DNA from: Frateuria_A sp051900425 | GTDB taxonomy: Bacteria; Pseudomonadota; Gammaproteobacteria; Xanthomonadales; Rhodanobacteraceae | DNA length: 64,000 bases | Reading direction: 5' to 3' | Assembly: GCF_051900425.1 (NCBI RefSeq) | Contig: NZ_JBHZGK010000001.1 | Span: 248,001 to 312,000 of the forward strand | Part shown: positions 1-9,228 of the stretch, in pieces | How the letters are laid out: every line of letters begins with the position of its first letter | How positions within the stretch are numbered: the first letter of the stretch is position 1 | Notes under the pieces: generated by a model | What the model was told of the DNA's origin: nothing | What the model saw: only the letters and a program-made list of their open reading frames with translations | Database searches by the model: none | Program-made: the position numbers and the translations under genes

Positions 1-43
1 GCAGCACGCGTCATGCTCCCCGTTTCATTCGCAGGAGACCACC

Positions 44-592
44 ATGACGCCATCGAAGAAGCTCAGCGGCCGCGCCATCGCCGTGCTCGCCACCGACGGG
101 TTCGAGTATTCCGAACTGACCGAACCCAAGCGACTGCTCGAGGAAGCCGGCGCCGACGTGCAGGTGGTCGCGCCCGGCGACGCCAAGGAAATCAAGGGCT
201 GGAAGGGCGGTGACTGGGCCGGCAGCGTGCCGGTGGACATGAAGCTGGAGGAGGTCGATGCCTCGGACTTCGACGCGCTGGTGTTGCCGGGCGGGGTGAT
301 CAACCCCGACAAGCTGCGCACGCAGCCGGCCGCAGTGGAACTGGTGCAGGCGTTCGCCAAGGCCGGCAAGACGGTCGCGGCGATCTGCCACGGGCCGTGG
401 ACGCTGATCAACGCGGGCCAGGTCGATGGCCGCAAGGTGACCTCGTGGCCGTCGCTGAGGCAGGACCTGGAAAATGCCGGCGCCAAGTGGGAGGACCGCG
501 AGGTCGTGCGCGACGGCAACCTGATCACTAGCCGCAAGCCGGATGACATTCCGGCGTTCGCCAACGCGGTGATCGAGGCGCTGGCGGCCTGA
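44..592 (+). CDS. PfpI/DJ-1 family protein (class I glutamine amidotransferase-like)
   Basis: A 182-residue protein of the DJ-1/PfpI superfamily, the usual length for PfpI/YhbO-type members. The nucleophile elbow reads AICHGPW with Cys115-His116, and an acidic residue (Glu21 in DGFEYSEL) sits where the family places the Glu that activates the cysteine. Members have been described as intracellular proteases, glyoxalases or protein and nucleotide deglycases in carbonyl-stress defence; the sequence does not choose among these. The start ATG follows a GCAGGAG ribosome site by a normal distance. It is a cytoplasmic single gene, with repeat DNA downstream. The family call is secure; the exact reaction is not. 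Confidence 0.9.
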   Translation: MTPSKKLSGRAIAVLATDGFEYSELTEPKRLLEEAGADVQVVAPGDAKEIKGWKGGDWAGSVPVDMKLEEVDASDFDALVLPGGVINPDKLRTQPAAVELVQAFAKAGKTVAAICHGPWTLINAGQVDGRKVTSWPSLRQDLENAGAKWEDREVVRDGNLITSRKPDDIPAFANAVIEALAA

Positions 593-600
593 GTCCGGAG

Positions 601-890
601 GCTTCCCGCAAGACTTCCCCCATCCGCCCTGCGGGCCCCTTCCCCCGCGCGCGGGGGAAGGATCGTTAGCGGGGTTCCAGCGTGGCCTGCGCCCGCGTGC
701 GGGGGACGAACGGCTGGCGTGGCCTTCCCCGGAATCCCCCTTGCTGGGATGGGTCGGAAGCGCTGGCCCCCGGTCATCCCTCCCCCACGTGCGGGCCACG
801 AGCAGCCAGCGCGGCCTCCACCGTGATCCTTCCCCCCGTTCCACGGGGGAAGGTGCCGACAGGCGGATGGGGGAGGCCTTGCCTCAGCCC
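601..890. repeat. Intergenic repeat DNA, CCTTCCCCC/GGGGGAAGG palindrome family
   Basis: No gene is visible in this 298-bp gap. It holds two copies of a palindromic element: one around 603-662 (CTTCCCCCATCCGCC ... CCCCGCGCGCGGGGGAAGG) and one around 828-885 (CCTTCCCCCCGTTCCACGGGGGAAGG followed by GCCGACAGGCGGATGGGGGAG). The same element recurs at 40656-40790 and 51320-51650. The hairpins could also end transcription of the two convergent flanking genes, but no T-run marks a classical terminator. Confidence 0.6.
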
Positions 891-2930
891 TCAATCCTCC
901 TCCGCATGCGGCTTCCACGCCTCGGAAAGCTGCCTCTGCACCGGAGGCGGCACCGGCTCGTAGTGCGACAGATCCAGGCTGTAGCGGCCCTGGCCCCCCG
1001 TCATTGCCTTCAGTTCGGTCGGGTAGTCGGTCAGCTCCGCCAGCGGCGCCTGCGCCCGGATCAGCAACTCGCCGCCACGCTGCGTATCGGTACCCATGAT
1101 GCGCGCGCGCTTGCCGGCGAGACTGCCGGTGACGTCGCCCACGCTGGCCTCGGGGATGGCGACTTCCACATCCACGATGGGCTCCAGCACGATCGGCCGC
1201 GCCTTGCCCACCGCGTCCATGAACGCCTTCCTGCCCGCGCTGACGAACGCCACCTCCTTCGAATCCACCGGGTGGTACTTGCCGTCATACACGGTCACGC
1301 GCAGGTCCTGCATCGGATAGCCGGCGACCGCGCCGTTCTCCATCGCCTGGCGCACGCCCTTCTCGATTGCCGGCAGGAACTGGTTGGGGATCACGCCGCC
1401 CTTGACCTCGTCGACGAACTCGAAGCCGGCGCCGCGATCGAGCGGGTCCACGCGCAGGAACACCTCGCCGAACTGCCCCGCCCCGCCGGTCTGCTTCTTG
1501 TGCCGGTGGTGGCCGTCGGCGTGCGCGGCGATGGTCTCGCGGTAGGCAATGCGCGGCGGATGTGTATCCACCTCCACGCCGTAGCGCTCGCGCATGCGTT
1601 CGAGCATGACCTTCAGGTGCAGCTCCGACAGCCCGCGCACCACGGTCTCGTTGAGCTCCTTGTGGTGCTCCATGCGCAGGCACGGGTCCTCCTCGGCCAG
1701 CCGCGCCAGCGCCTGCGAGAGCTTCTGCTCCTGGCCCTTGTGCCGGGGCGTGAGCGCCAGGGCGAACATCGGCTGCGGGTAATCCATCGACGCGAGGTGG
1801 ATGCCGTCCTCTTCGTGCGAGTCGTGCAGCACGGCGTCAAAGTGGATCTCTTCCACCTTGGCCACCGCCGCAATGTCGCCTGCGATCGCCTGCTCGATCT
1901 CCACGTGCGCCTTGCCGTCGAGGCGGAACAGGTGGCCCACCTTGAACGGCTTGCGCGAATCATCGACGAACAACTGCGTGTCGCGCCGGATCGTGCCCTG
2001 CCACACGCGGAACACGCCCAGCTTGCCGACGAACGGATCGTTGACGATCTTGAAGACGTCCGCGATGACGTGCTTGGCCGGATCGCCGTCGACCGTGATC
2101 GCCTCGCCCTGCCCATCGACGAACGGCGGCGGATTGCCCTCGGCCGGATTGGGCAGCAGGCGGCCTGCAAGGTCCAGGAACTCCGCGGCGCCCACGCCGG
2201 TGCGCGCGCTGACGAAACAGATCGGCACCAGGTGGCCTTCGCGCAGGCATTGCTCGAACGCGTCGTGCAACTGTTCGCGGCTGAGCGCCCCTTCGCCCTG
2301 GTCGAGGTAGGCGCCCATGGTTGCTTCGTTGATCTCCACCACCTGGTCCACGATCTGCTGGTGCGCCGCGGCCAGCGAGGAGAAATCGGTCGTGCCGTCA
2401 CTGTGGAAGAAGCAATCGAGCACCTGCGTGCCGCCCTGAGCGGGCAGGTTCACCGGCAGGCACTCCGGCCCGAACTCGTCGCGCAGCGTGTCGACCAGCA
2501 TCGCCAGACGCGCGCCCTCGGTGTCGATCTTGTTGACCACCAGCACGCGCGCCAGGCCGCGCTCGCGCGCCCGCTCCATCATGCGCCGGGTACCGTGCTC
2601 GACGCCGTTGCCGGCGTTGACCACGATCGCCACCGTCTCCACGGCCGCGAACGCCGCCAGCGTGGCGCCACGGAAATCGGCGTAGCCGGCGGTGTCGATC
2701 AGGTTGATGTGGCAGCCGTCGCGGTCGATGCTCGCGATGGTGCTGTCGATGGAATGCCCGCGCGCCTTTTCCTGCGCGTCAGTGTCCGACTGGGTGGTGC
2801 CGCGTTCGACCGAACCGATCGTCTGGATGACGCCGCCGGCATGCAGCAGGGCTTCGAACAACGTGGTCTTGCCGGTGCCGGCGTGGCCGGCGAGCGCGAT
2901 GTTGCGGATGTTTCCCGTGTTGTACGACAC
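891..2930 (-). CDS. Elongation factor G-like translational GTPase (FusA2 type)
   Basis: A 679-residue translation-factor GTPase. The G domain is N-terminal, with the P-loop GHAGTGKTT near residue 15, the G3 motif DTAGY near 82 and NKID near 135, followed by EF-G domains II-V; the closing elbow-like region carries the usual EF-G domain IV/V pattern. The frame stays open far upstream, but the GTG at 2930 is the likely start: it is preceded by AGAGGAGGG at about 9 bases, and the protein then begins VSYNTGNIRNIALAGHAG. It is shorter and more divergent than canonical EF-G (about 700 residues), and no rpsL/rpsG/tuf genes lie nearby. It therefore looks like the second, non-ribosomal-operon EF-G paralogue found in many proteobacteria. 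Its precise role is unknown. Confidence 0.88.
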   Translation of the reverse strand: MSYNTGNIRNIALAGHAGTGKTTLFEALLHAGGVIQTIGSVERGTTQSDTDAQEKARGHSIDSTIASIDRDGCHINLIDTAGYADFRGATLAAFAAVETVAIVVNAGNGVEHGTRRMMERARERGLARVLVVNKIDTEGARLAMLVDTLRDEFGPECLPVNLPAQGGTQVLDCFFHSDGTTDFSSLAAAHQQIVDQVVEINEATMGAYLDQGEGALSREQLHDAFEQCLREGHLVPICFVSARTGVGAAEFLDLAGRLLPNPAEGNPPPFVDGQGEAITVDGDPAKHVIADVFKIVNDPFVGKLGVFRVWQGTIRRDTQLFVDDSRKPFKVGHLFRLDGKAHVEIEQAIAGDIAAVAKVEEIHFDAVLHDSHEEDGIHLASMDYPQPMFALALTPRHKGQEQKLSQALARLAEEDPCLRMEHHKELNETVVRGLSELHLKVMLERMRERYGVEVDTHPPRIAYRETIAAHADGHHRHKKQTGGAGQFGEVFLRVDPLDRGAGFEFVDEVKGGVIPNQFLPAIEKGVRQAMENGAVAGYPMQDLRVTVYDGKYHPVDSKEVAFVSAGRKAFMDAVGKARPIVLEPIVDVEVAIPEASVGDVTGSLAGKRARIMGTDTQRGGELLIRAQAPLAELTDYPTELKAMTGGQGRYSLDLSHYEPVPPPVQRQLSEAWKPHAEED

Positions 2931-3213
2931 GATGCGACCCTCCTCTTGCGGGGCGCGGGACTCGCATCGGCATGAACGGCGCCGCACGAGGCCGCGCATG
3001 GCGGCTGACGATGGCGGGCCGTCATGGTCGTCCTCAAGCGCGCGAGCGCGGGCGGGGCGGTCATGGCGGGGTGCGGCGGGTGCCGCCTGTGTAGCCTTGT
3101 GCGATCGGTGCGCGCGGTCAAGTTGCAATGCGGGCGGGAACCCCCTGGAAACGTGATGGTCTTGCGAAGGCGGGCATGAGACGGCCCGCTTCCCCACGCA
3201 CGGAGCTTTTCCC
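2931..3213. other. Intergenic region between divergent genes
   Basis: This gap lies between the EF-G-like gene (leftward) and the first TonB-like gene (rightward). It holds the ribosome binding site of the leftward gene at about 2937-2947. I see no convincing promoter hexamers, RNA gene or conserved small ORF. Its right end may actually be coding, because the start of the next gene is unclear. Confidence 0.4.
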
Positions 3214-3372
3214 ATCGTTTCCCCGCCGCAGGTCCCGCCCCATCGTTGGCGTCCCCCTTCGCCGCGCGCCGGACTGGCGCCGCTGGACGAGGACACCCGC
3301 GCGCTGCTGCGCGCCCGGCGCGAGCGGACGCCGCCGCGCGAACCCTGGCGGTATCGCCTCGCGCTGGTCCTC

Positions 3373-4194
3373 ATGCTGGCGCTGCATGGCCTGTTCGCCA
3401 TTGTCGTGTGGTGGGAGATGCAGCCACGGCCGGCGCGCGAAGTCGTCCATGCCCGCGTCGGCGGTGCGTTGCAGGTGCGCCTGATCGCGCGTCCGCCCGC
3501 GACGGCTCACGCAGCACCGCCTGCCGTGCCGAAGCCACCGTCCGCCACGCCGGCGGCACCACCGGTGCGCGAGCGGCCACGCCAGGACGCGATGACCGCC
3601 AGCCTCCCCGCCCCGGCCAGCGCCGTGACGGCCGTGACGCCACGCCTCTACGACAGCCCCGGCCAGCCCCTGCTTCCGGCTGGCGCCGCGACCGTCGCCA
3701 CGCCGACGCCCGGCTACGTCCAGCGCATGCCACAGGGCGACAGCCGGGTGATGCGCCACGACACGCCGATCAAGTACCAGGCCACGCGCTTCGAGGAGTA
3801 CTTCCCGCCGCCGGACGAGACGATCCTGGGACAGGCCCGCCGCGGCATCCTCCGCGCTACCCACACCGGCGAAAAGAAATCGGTCAGCCTCGGCCATGGC
3901 ATCCACCTCAAATGCAAGACGCTGTTCGGTATCCCCACGCCCAATTGCACGATGCCGCCCGCGCCACCCTCGAAGAAGGACGGGGACGAGCGCCTCGACA
4001 TGGCCCCGGCGCCGCTGGCCAGGGAACTGGAGCCGCCGGCGCGCAAGCTGTCCGAGTGCATCGCCCTATACCGCGACGGCAAGCCGCTGCCGCACGGCTG
4101 CCCGGTCGATACGCCCGCGCGCGCGGTGGATGCCGAATGCGGCGAAGCGCGCCAGGCGGGCAAACCGTTGCCGGCGCATTGCCGCAAGCCGTGA
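3373..4194 (+). CDS. TonB-like proline-rich membrane protein, paralogue of the next gene
   Basis: This 273-residue frame starts inside a hydrophobic helix (LALHGLFAIVVWWEM). It continues into a periplasmic Pro/Ala-rich stretch and a C-terminal domain with conserved cysteines (HLKCKTLFG, CTMPP, LSECIAL, PHGCP, DAECGEA, PAHC). The architecture of a short cytoplasmic part, one membrane anchor, a proline-rich spacer and a small C-terminal domain resembles TonB or energy-transducing proteins, but I do not recognise a canonical TonB domain. The true start is doubtful. The same frame is open back to 3157 and encodes plausible protein (LAPLDEDTRALLRARRE) before the helix, but contains no ATG, GTG or TTG. 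Either a rare start codon is used or there is a frameshift upstream. The next gene shares its C-terminal domain. Confidence 0.65.
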   Translation: MLALHGLFAIVVWWEMQPRPAREVVHARVGGALQVRLIARPPATAHAAPPAVPKPPSATPAAPPVRERPRQDAMTASLPAPASAVTAVTPRLYDSPGQPLLPAGAATVATPTPGYVQRMPQGDSRVMRHDTPIKYQATRFEEYFPPPDETILGQARRGILRATHTGEKKSVSLGHGIHLKCKTLFGIPTPNCTMPPAPPSKKDGDERLDMAPAPLARELEPPARKLSECIALYRDGKPLPHGCPVDTPARAVDAECGEARQAGKPLPAHCRKP

Positions 4195-4275
4195 CGTGCG
4201 CCATCGCAAGGCGGGCGCATCGGCCGGCGTTTCACGCGCCCGCGGCGCAGCCACCCCGCAAGCTACACTTTCGCC

Positions 4276-6204
4276 ATGCCCCAGCCCCCCGCGGACAAGC
4301 CGAGCGACTCGCCCGCCGACGCGCGCCCGGTGGTCATGCTGCGCTCGCCGCGCGAGGCCGCGTCGGAAGCCATCGTCTACCGCCGCCGGCGCGCTGAACG
4401 GCCGCACGACCGCGGCCTGCGCATCGCCGGCCTCGCCGGCACGTTGCTGGTCCATCTGATGGTGTTGTTCGGGGCCATTCTCGGCCCTGCCTACGACCTG
4501 CAGGAACCCGAATACAAGAGCGAGCCGCTGCAGGTGCGCCTGATCGACAAGCCCGAGCCGCCGCCTCCGCCGCCGGTGCGCGGCACGCCGCCCAAGCGCG
4601 TGGGGCCCCGCCACCGCGGCAACACGAGCACGGCTACGGCGACGCAGGCGCCGGCTACGCCAGCGACACCGACGCCCGCCAGGCCCGACACGCCAGTCAT
4701 CACCGTGACTGCACCCAAGGCGACCATCGAGATTGCCAAAGCCGCCGCGCCGGCCCCGCCGCGAACGCTGCCGCGTCCGCAGCCCACGCCGGACCTCACG
4801 CCCGTGCCGCTCGCCGGCACGCCGCCCCGGATCAACCTGGACACGCCGGCGGCGATACGCCCGGTACCACCGAAATTCCAGCCCGAGCCCGTGCGCAAAC
4901 CGCAGCCCGAAGGCAACCGGCCGATGCCCACGCCGCCTTCGCTGGCGATGCCTGCCGTGCCCGCGCAGGCGGCCCCGCCAGTGGCGGCTCCCCGCATTGC
5001 GCTGGACCAGGTGGCGCCGCCGAAGGCGCTGCCGCCCAGTACGGTGGAACTGGTGCGTCCGCAACCGCCGGCCGCGCCAGCCACGCCCGAGGTCGAGGCG
5101 ATTCCGTTGCCGGCGCAAGCCGCGCCCACCATCAACCTGGCGCCACAGCTCAGCGCGCCGACGCCGCTGGTGCCCCGCGAACGCCCGCGCGTTCAGGCGC
5201 CCAGCATCCAGCTCGCCGAGCCAAGGCTCTCAGCCGTGCCGCTGGAGGCGACGGCCGCACCTGCCGCGCCGCAGCCGGCCGCGCCCGCCATCGACGTGCC
5301 CGCCATCGACCTGCCCACGGCGAACGCGCCCGCGGCATCCATTGTCCTGGCCCGCCCGCAGGTCGCCGTCACGCCCTCGAGCGAACCCACGCCGGGGCAA
5401 GCGGCCGCGCCGGCCGCACCCGCCGGCGAAGCCGCCACCGCACCGGGCAGCGCGAGCGCGCAGGAGAACGCGCCTGCCAGTGCCCCCGAGGCGGCACCAC
5501 AAGGCAGCGACACCGGCACCCCGGGCGCCCGCGAAGGGGCGCCCGAGACCGCCAACGCCAACGGCACGCCCGCCCCGCAGGCCGGGCAGGGCAAGGGGCA
5601 GGGCGAGGGCAGGCAGGGCAACGCGCAGCCGGGTGCGGCCGAGGGCGTCGGGAAAGGCCGGCTGGGCAGCTACATCCAGCTCAAGCCGCACGGTGACGCC
5701 GAAATCATGGACCACCGCGCGCCCGACATCGGCTATCGGCCGACGCGCTTCGAAGACGACTGGGCGCCCGAAGGCGAGAGCTCGATCGACACTGCGCTGC
5801 GCCACGCGGTCGAGAAGACCACCATCAAGCACACCTTCCACCTGCCGCGGGGCGTGCGGCTCAACTGCAAGGTCAGCCCGCTGTTCCCCCTCGCGCTGTT
5901 CGGCTGCGGCGGCGATCCGCCCGCGAAAGCCGCGAGCGATCCGGACCTCTACAAGCGCCTGAATCTGGCGCCGGTGGAGTCGCTCGATCCGACGGCATCC
6001 GCCAGCGTGGCGAAACCGGCCACGACGCCCGTCCCTGCTGCGCCCGTCCATCTGGACAATGCTGCGCAGTGTGCCGCTGCCCGCGTCAGTGGCGGTCCGT
6101 TGCCGCCCGGGTGTCCGGACGTCGTGGACGGACCGCCACGGCCGATGCGGGCCCCCGCGCCGGCGACCAGTTCATGGGTACCTGCGAGCGACCAATTCCG
6201 CTGA
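4276..6204 (+). CDS. TonB-like proline/alanine-rich inner-membrane protein
   Basis: A 642-residue protein with an arginine-rich cytoplasmic N-terminus and one membrane helix near residues 55-78 (LAGTLLVHLMVLFGAILG, with an in-membrane His as in TonB proteins). A very long Pro/Ala-rich periplasmic region runs to about residue 455, and a C-terminal domain contains TRFEDDWAPE, RLNCKVSP, FGCGG and PLPPGCP. The sequence LQVRLIDKPEPPPPPP after the helix matches LQVRLIARPP in the preceding gene, so the two are tandem paralogues. A TACACT box lies just before the ATG. Function is unknown. Spanning the periplasm to contact an outer-membrane or wall partner is inference from the architecture only. Confidence 0.75.
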   Translation: MPQPPADKPSDSPADARPVVMLRSPREAASEAIVYRRRRAERPHDRGLRIAGLAGTLLVHLMVLFGAILGPAYDLQEPEYKSEPLQVRLIDKPEPPPPPPVRGTPPKRVGPRHRGNTSTATATQAPATPATPTPARPDTPVITVTAPKATIEIAKAAAPAPPRTLPRPQPTPDLTPVPLAGTPPRINLDTPAAIRPVPPKFQPEPVRKPQPEGNRPMPTPPSLAMPAVPAQAAPPVAAPRIALDQVAPPKALPPSTVELVRPQPPAAPATPEVEAIPLPAQAAPTINLAPQLSAPTPLVPRERPRVQAPSIQLAEPRLSAVPLEATAAPAAPQPAAPAIDVPAIDLPTANAPAASIVLARPQVAVTPSSEPTPGQAAAPAAPAGEAATAPGSASAQENAPASAPEAAPQGSDTGTPGAREGAPETANANGTPAPQAGQGKGQGEGRQGNAQPGAAEGVGKGRLGSYIQLKPHGDAEIMDHRAPDIGYRPTRFEDDWAPEGESSIDTALRHAVEKTTIKHTFHLPRGVRLNCKVSPLFPLALFGCGGDPPAKAASDPDLYKRLNLAPVESLDPTASASVAKPATTPVPAAPVHLDNAAQCAAARVSGGPLPPGCPDVVDGPPRPMRAPAPATSSWVPASDQFR

Positions 6205-6391
6205 GGTACAGCGTCGACGGGGGGCGTCGCCGAGTCGATTGGGCGACGGACGTCCGTTTGCAGGCCGGCCAGGGCGGGCTCGAGCCCACCCCGATCACGT
6301 GGCGGGGCACACCGGCCTCTTGCGGGACGGGACGCAAGGGACTGGGCGTGTCCACCGCGAAAGCGGATCGCCCACCGAGGCGTGGGCGTGA
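6205..6391. other. Intergenic region between convergent genes
   Basis: This 187-bp gap lies between convergently transcribed genes. Short ORFs can be drawn through it, but none has a ribosome site or recognisable product, and I see no strong hairpin with a T-tract. Confidence 0.3.
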
Positions 6392-7543
6392 CTACGGATT
6401 CCTTGCGGACCTCGACCCCGTACCCGCCGACGGCTTGGTCGGCCGGTTGAGGTAGACCGCATTCACGCTCTGGGAGTTGGCGAACACCAGGTCGGGATAA
6501 CCGTCCCCATCCATGTCGCCGGCCGCGATGCCATAGGTGTCCGCATCGTCGTCGCCGAGCTGCACGCGGGCGAAGTGCTTGCCCGAACCGTCATTGAAGT
6601 AGACCGCGTTCGGCTGGCCGTCGTTGCCCTCTACCAGGTCAAGGTCCCCGTCGCGGTCGAGATCGGCGGCCGCCAATGCGTAGGTCCGCGCGTCCGCCGG
6701 GCCGAACGGCACGGCTTGCGCGAACCGGCCCGATCCACTGCCCAGGTAGATCAGGTTGGCGCCGTCGACCACGCCCAGGGCCAGGTCCGGCGTGCCGTCA
6801 CCGTTGAAGTCGCCGGCCACGACCCGGCGGGAATCGGCGACGCTACCGGGCAGGGCGTACTCGGTGAAGCGGCCGGAGCCATCGCCAAGCAGCACCACGC
6901 TGGCCTGCCGGTCCCTGCGAGCGAACGCCACGTCGATATGGCCGTCCCGGTTGAAGTCGGCAGCTGCAACCGATGTCGATGCGCCGTCCGCGCTGCCGAG
7001 CGTGTGGGGGGCACCGAACCCGCCCTTGCCGTCGCCGGGGTAGAACACGTCCGGGTCGTGCCGCCTCGCCAGGACCAGGTCCGGTGCGTGGTCTTCGTTC
7101 ACGTCGGCAAGGACCGCGCCCCGCGCGTTGCCGCCGCGCGTGCCCAGCCGCAGGCCGGGCGTGAAGTTCCCCTTGCCGTCGCCAAGAAACACCTGCGGCG
7201 GCAGTACGTCGTGGACGACGACTGCATCCAGATCCTTGTCCCCGTCCAGGTCGGCCAGGCCGATGGCGTAGCTGGGCATGGCCGCGTTGCCGATGGCGCG
7301 GGCTTCCAGCAGGCGGCCGTTGCCGGCGTTGAGGAAGGCGAAGTCCGGCTGGGCCCAGTGCCTGCCATTGGCGACCACCGCATCCAGGTCCCCATCGCCA
7401 TCGAGGTCGCCCAACTGCACGTCGGCGCTCATCTGTTCGGACAGGTCGAACCACAGGAACGGGTCCGCCTCGAAGCTGCGTGCCTGGGTTGGCGGCGGGG
7501 CAACCAGGGCGGAACCGAGCAGGATGCAGAAGATCGAAAGCAT
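6392..7543 (-). CDS. Secreted FG-GAP/VCBS repeat protein
   Basis: A 383-residue exported protein. It begins MLSIFCILLGSALVAPPPTQA, a signal peptide, so the ATG at 7543 with an AAGGGA site upstream is preferred over the longer open frame. The rest consists of about seven FG-GAP/VCBS blades with repeated acidic loops such as DLDGDGDLDAVV, DFNRDGHIDVAF, DFNGDGTPDLALG, DLDRDGDLDLVEG and DMDGDGYPDLVF. Each loop has the spacing of a calcium-binding DxDGDG site. Such repeats fold as an integrin-like beta propeller used for binding or adhesion. No catalytic domain is present. It is not in an operon with its neighbours. Confidence 0.88.
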   Translation of the reverse strand: MLSIFCILLGSALVAPPPTQARSFEADPFLWFDLSEQMSADVQLGDLDGDGDLDAVVANGRHWAQPDFAFLNAGNGRLLEARAIGNAAMPSYAIGLADLDGDKDLDAVVVHDVLPPQVFLGDGKGNFTPGLRLGTRGGNARGAVLADVNEDHAPDLVLARRHDPDVFYPGDGKGGFGAPHTLGSADGASTSVAAADFNRDGHIDVAFARRDRQASVVLLGDGSGRFTEYALPGSVADSRRVVAGDFNGDGTPDLALGVVDGANLIYLGSGSGRFAQAVPFGPADARTYALAAADLDRDGDLDLVEGNDGQPNAVYFNDGSGKHFARVQLGDDDADTYGIAAGDMDGDGYPDLVFANSQSVNAVYLNRPTKPSAGTGSRSARNP

Positions 7544-7661
7544 GTCGTGTCCCTTGTTTGCGTGCGGTGGCGGGGCCGCGGCCACGCGCTCTGAGGCCGA
7601 ACGCACGTCCTGCCCTTGCAGCCGTGCGGGCGACCGACCCGCTGTGGGTGCAGCGTCTGTC

Positions 7662-8000
7662 CTACTTCCGTGGGCCTCGCGTGGCTGATTTGGGTTTGGG
7701 CGTGGGCAGGGCCGTCGCGGTCGAGACGAGAAGGGCCTGCAACCGGTCCGCATCGTCCAGCCATTCGTCCGCGACAGGATAGGGTTTGGCGCCAGGGTAG
7801 GGTGGGTGGCGCGGCAGGGCTGCCGTCAGAGCTGCAGTGGCGTCCACCCCCTTGACGAACAAGCTGTTGTCGCAGGCGAAGGCAACCACTTTGCCGTCGA
7901 CGTAGATGCCGTACTCGCCGAACATGCGCTTGAAGCCGATGCGGCCGCCGAGGCCGGATTGCTCGATGACGTAATCGACAAAGGAAGGATCGGTACTCAT
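7662..8000 (-). CDS. TfoX N-terminal domain protein
   Basis: A 112-residue protein matching the stand-alone TfoX-N domain: DYVIEQSG, then RIGFKRMFGEYGIYVDGKVVA, the family signature, then FVKGVDA. The basic tail is low complexity (TPKPKSATRGPRK). The full-length competence regulator TfoX/Sxy also has a C-terminal helix-hairpin domain, which is absent here. Small members are common in proteobacteria and their role is not established, so a function in competence should not be assumed. The gene stands alone between an FG-GAP gene and an unknown exported protein. Confidence 0.85.
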   Translation of the reverse strand: MSTDPSFVDYVIEQSGLGGRIGFKRMFGEYGIYVDGKVVAFACDNSLFVKGVDATAALTAALPRHPPYPGAKPYPVADEWLDDADRLQALLVSTATALPTPKPKSATRGPRK

Positions 8001-8073
8001 CAGTCAGTGCCTTGGTGTGGCGGCTGTACATGCGTTCCGCGGCTGCCGGCGGGCCAGAATGGATCGGCGCTGC

Positions 8074-9228
8074 CTACGAGCCGTTCCCGTTTCCACCCAG
8101 CTCCCGGACCAGGGACTCCAGTGTGGCGTACATCGGCAGGCTCTGGCCGATATCGTATTGCCCCGCGGCCACCTCGGTCCGCGCCTGGCGGCAGGTTTCG
8201 GCCCGCCCCGAAGGGTCCTCATCGAGGAGCCTGCTGGCCGCGTCGTCGCCCTGCTGCCGCACCAGTGCCATCTGGTTGGCAAGGATGCGTTGCGCCGCTT
8301 CCTCGCCACTGGACTCCCGCACGGCAGTGACCAGCGCGGTCTGGTACATCCGGCTGGCGTCCAGGAAAACCCCGTTCCGGCCGCGCTCCTGCCATGCCCG
8401 GAGCAAGCCCTTGGGCGGTACAGACGCACCGGGCATCGCGTCACAGGCAGCAGCCAGCGTGGACAGGTAGTGCTGGAGCGTGATCGTGAACCCGATGGCT
8501 TCCCAGCGCGCCTCGACCTCGGCCGTGTCGGTCGACCGGCGGTTCCGGGAGGCCGAGGTCGTCAGCGGACCGGTATGCGCCCTGATGCGCGCGACGCAGG
8601 AGGGGTAGGGCGGCTCTTCCCCGGCCACCTCGTCGCACAGCGTGACGGGCAGCAGCTCCTTCAGGCGCCCGGACCACAGGTCGGCGTCGATCCGCGGCGG
8701 CAGGTCCTGGCCACGTCCGCGCTCGAACCACTGCAGCGTGTAGTAGCTATGCGCGCCCTTCACGACCACGATCAATGCGGTTTCGCCGCGCGCCGCCTTG
8801 TCTCCCGCGACGCGGCCGCAGCCAGCCACCGCGGCAAAGGCCTCATGGCCGTCGACGGCGGGCGGGTCGAGCTCGATGCCGTAGTAGGTGTCCGGACAGC
8901 GCTGCCTGAAGCCGGTGGCGAGGTCGCTTGCGAACTCCTGTGGCGTGCGGTCCGAGTTGGCGGCGCCCGCCTCGGCCTCGAGGGTGATGCGCTGGGACCA
9001 CGCCCCGGCGGTCTCCTGATCGCGTAGCGCCTCGAAGAGGTAGTGGGTGCCGTGTGTTTCCTCGTTCGCACGGTGGAAGCCTGTCGGCATGCGCCAGGCG
9101 ACGAGCTGGCCGAAGACCGGCATGATCGCCATGACGGTGTCCTGATCCCGGGCGCGTGCGCCCGGTGGCATGGCCAGCGTGCCTGCCAGCACAACGATCC
9201 CTGCCCTGACCCATTGCCTGCCTGCCAT
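8074..9228 (-). CDS. Exported protein of unknown function
   Basis: A 384-residue protein with a signal peptide (MAGRQWVRAGIVVLAGTLAMPPGARA, cleaved near residue 26). The mature part has several cysteines (QRCPDTYYG, AGCGRV, VTLCDEV, YPSCVAR, AACDAM, AETCRQA) that could form disulfides in the periplasm. I recognise no named domain or catalytic motif. The region near LDPPAVDGHEAFAAVAGCGRV followed by ALIVVVKGAHSYYTLQWFERG resembles small lipoproteins that handle hydrophobic ligands, but this is only an impression. There is no operon partner: the gap to the upstream pyrF gene is 168 bp. Confidence 0.7.
   Translation of the reverse strand: MAGRQWVRAGIVVLAGTLAMPPGARARDQDTVMAIMPVFGQLVAWRMPTGFHRANEETHGTHYLFEALRDQETAGAWSQRITLEAEAGAANSDRTPQEFASDLATGFRQRCPDTYYGIELDPPAVDGHEAFAAVAGCGRVAGDKAARGETALIVVVKGAHSYYTLQWFERGRGQDLPPRIDADLWSGRLKELLPVTLCDEVAGEEPPYPSCVARIRAHTGPLTTSASRNRRSTDTAEVEARWEAIGFTITLQHYLSTLAAACDAMPGASVPPKGLLRAWQERGRNGVFLDASRMYQTALVTAVRESSGEEAAQRILANQMALVRQQGDDAASRLLDEDPSGRAETCRQARTEVAAGQYDIGQSLPMYATLESLVRELGGNGNGS

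Noticed and set aside
741..2975. 744-codon plus-strand ORF opposite the EF-G-like gene
   Set aside because: It is antisense to a clear translation GTPase, His/Arg/Leu-rich without any recognisable domain, and typical of open antisense frames in high-GC DNA.
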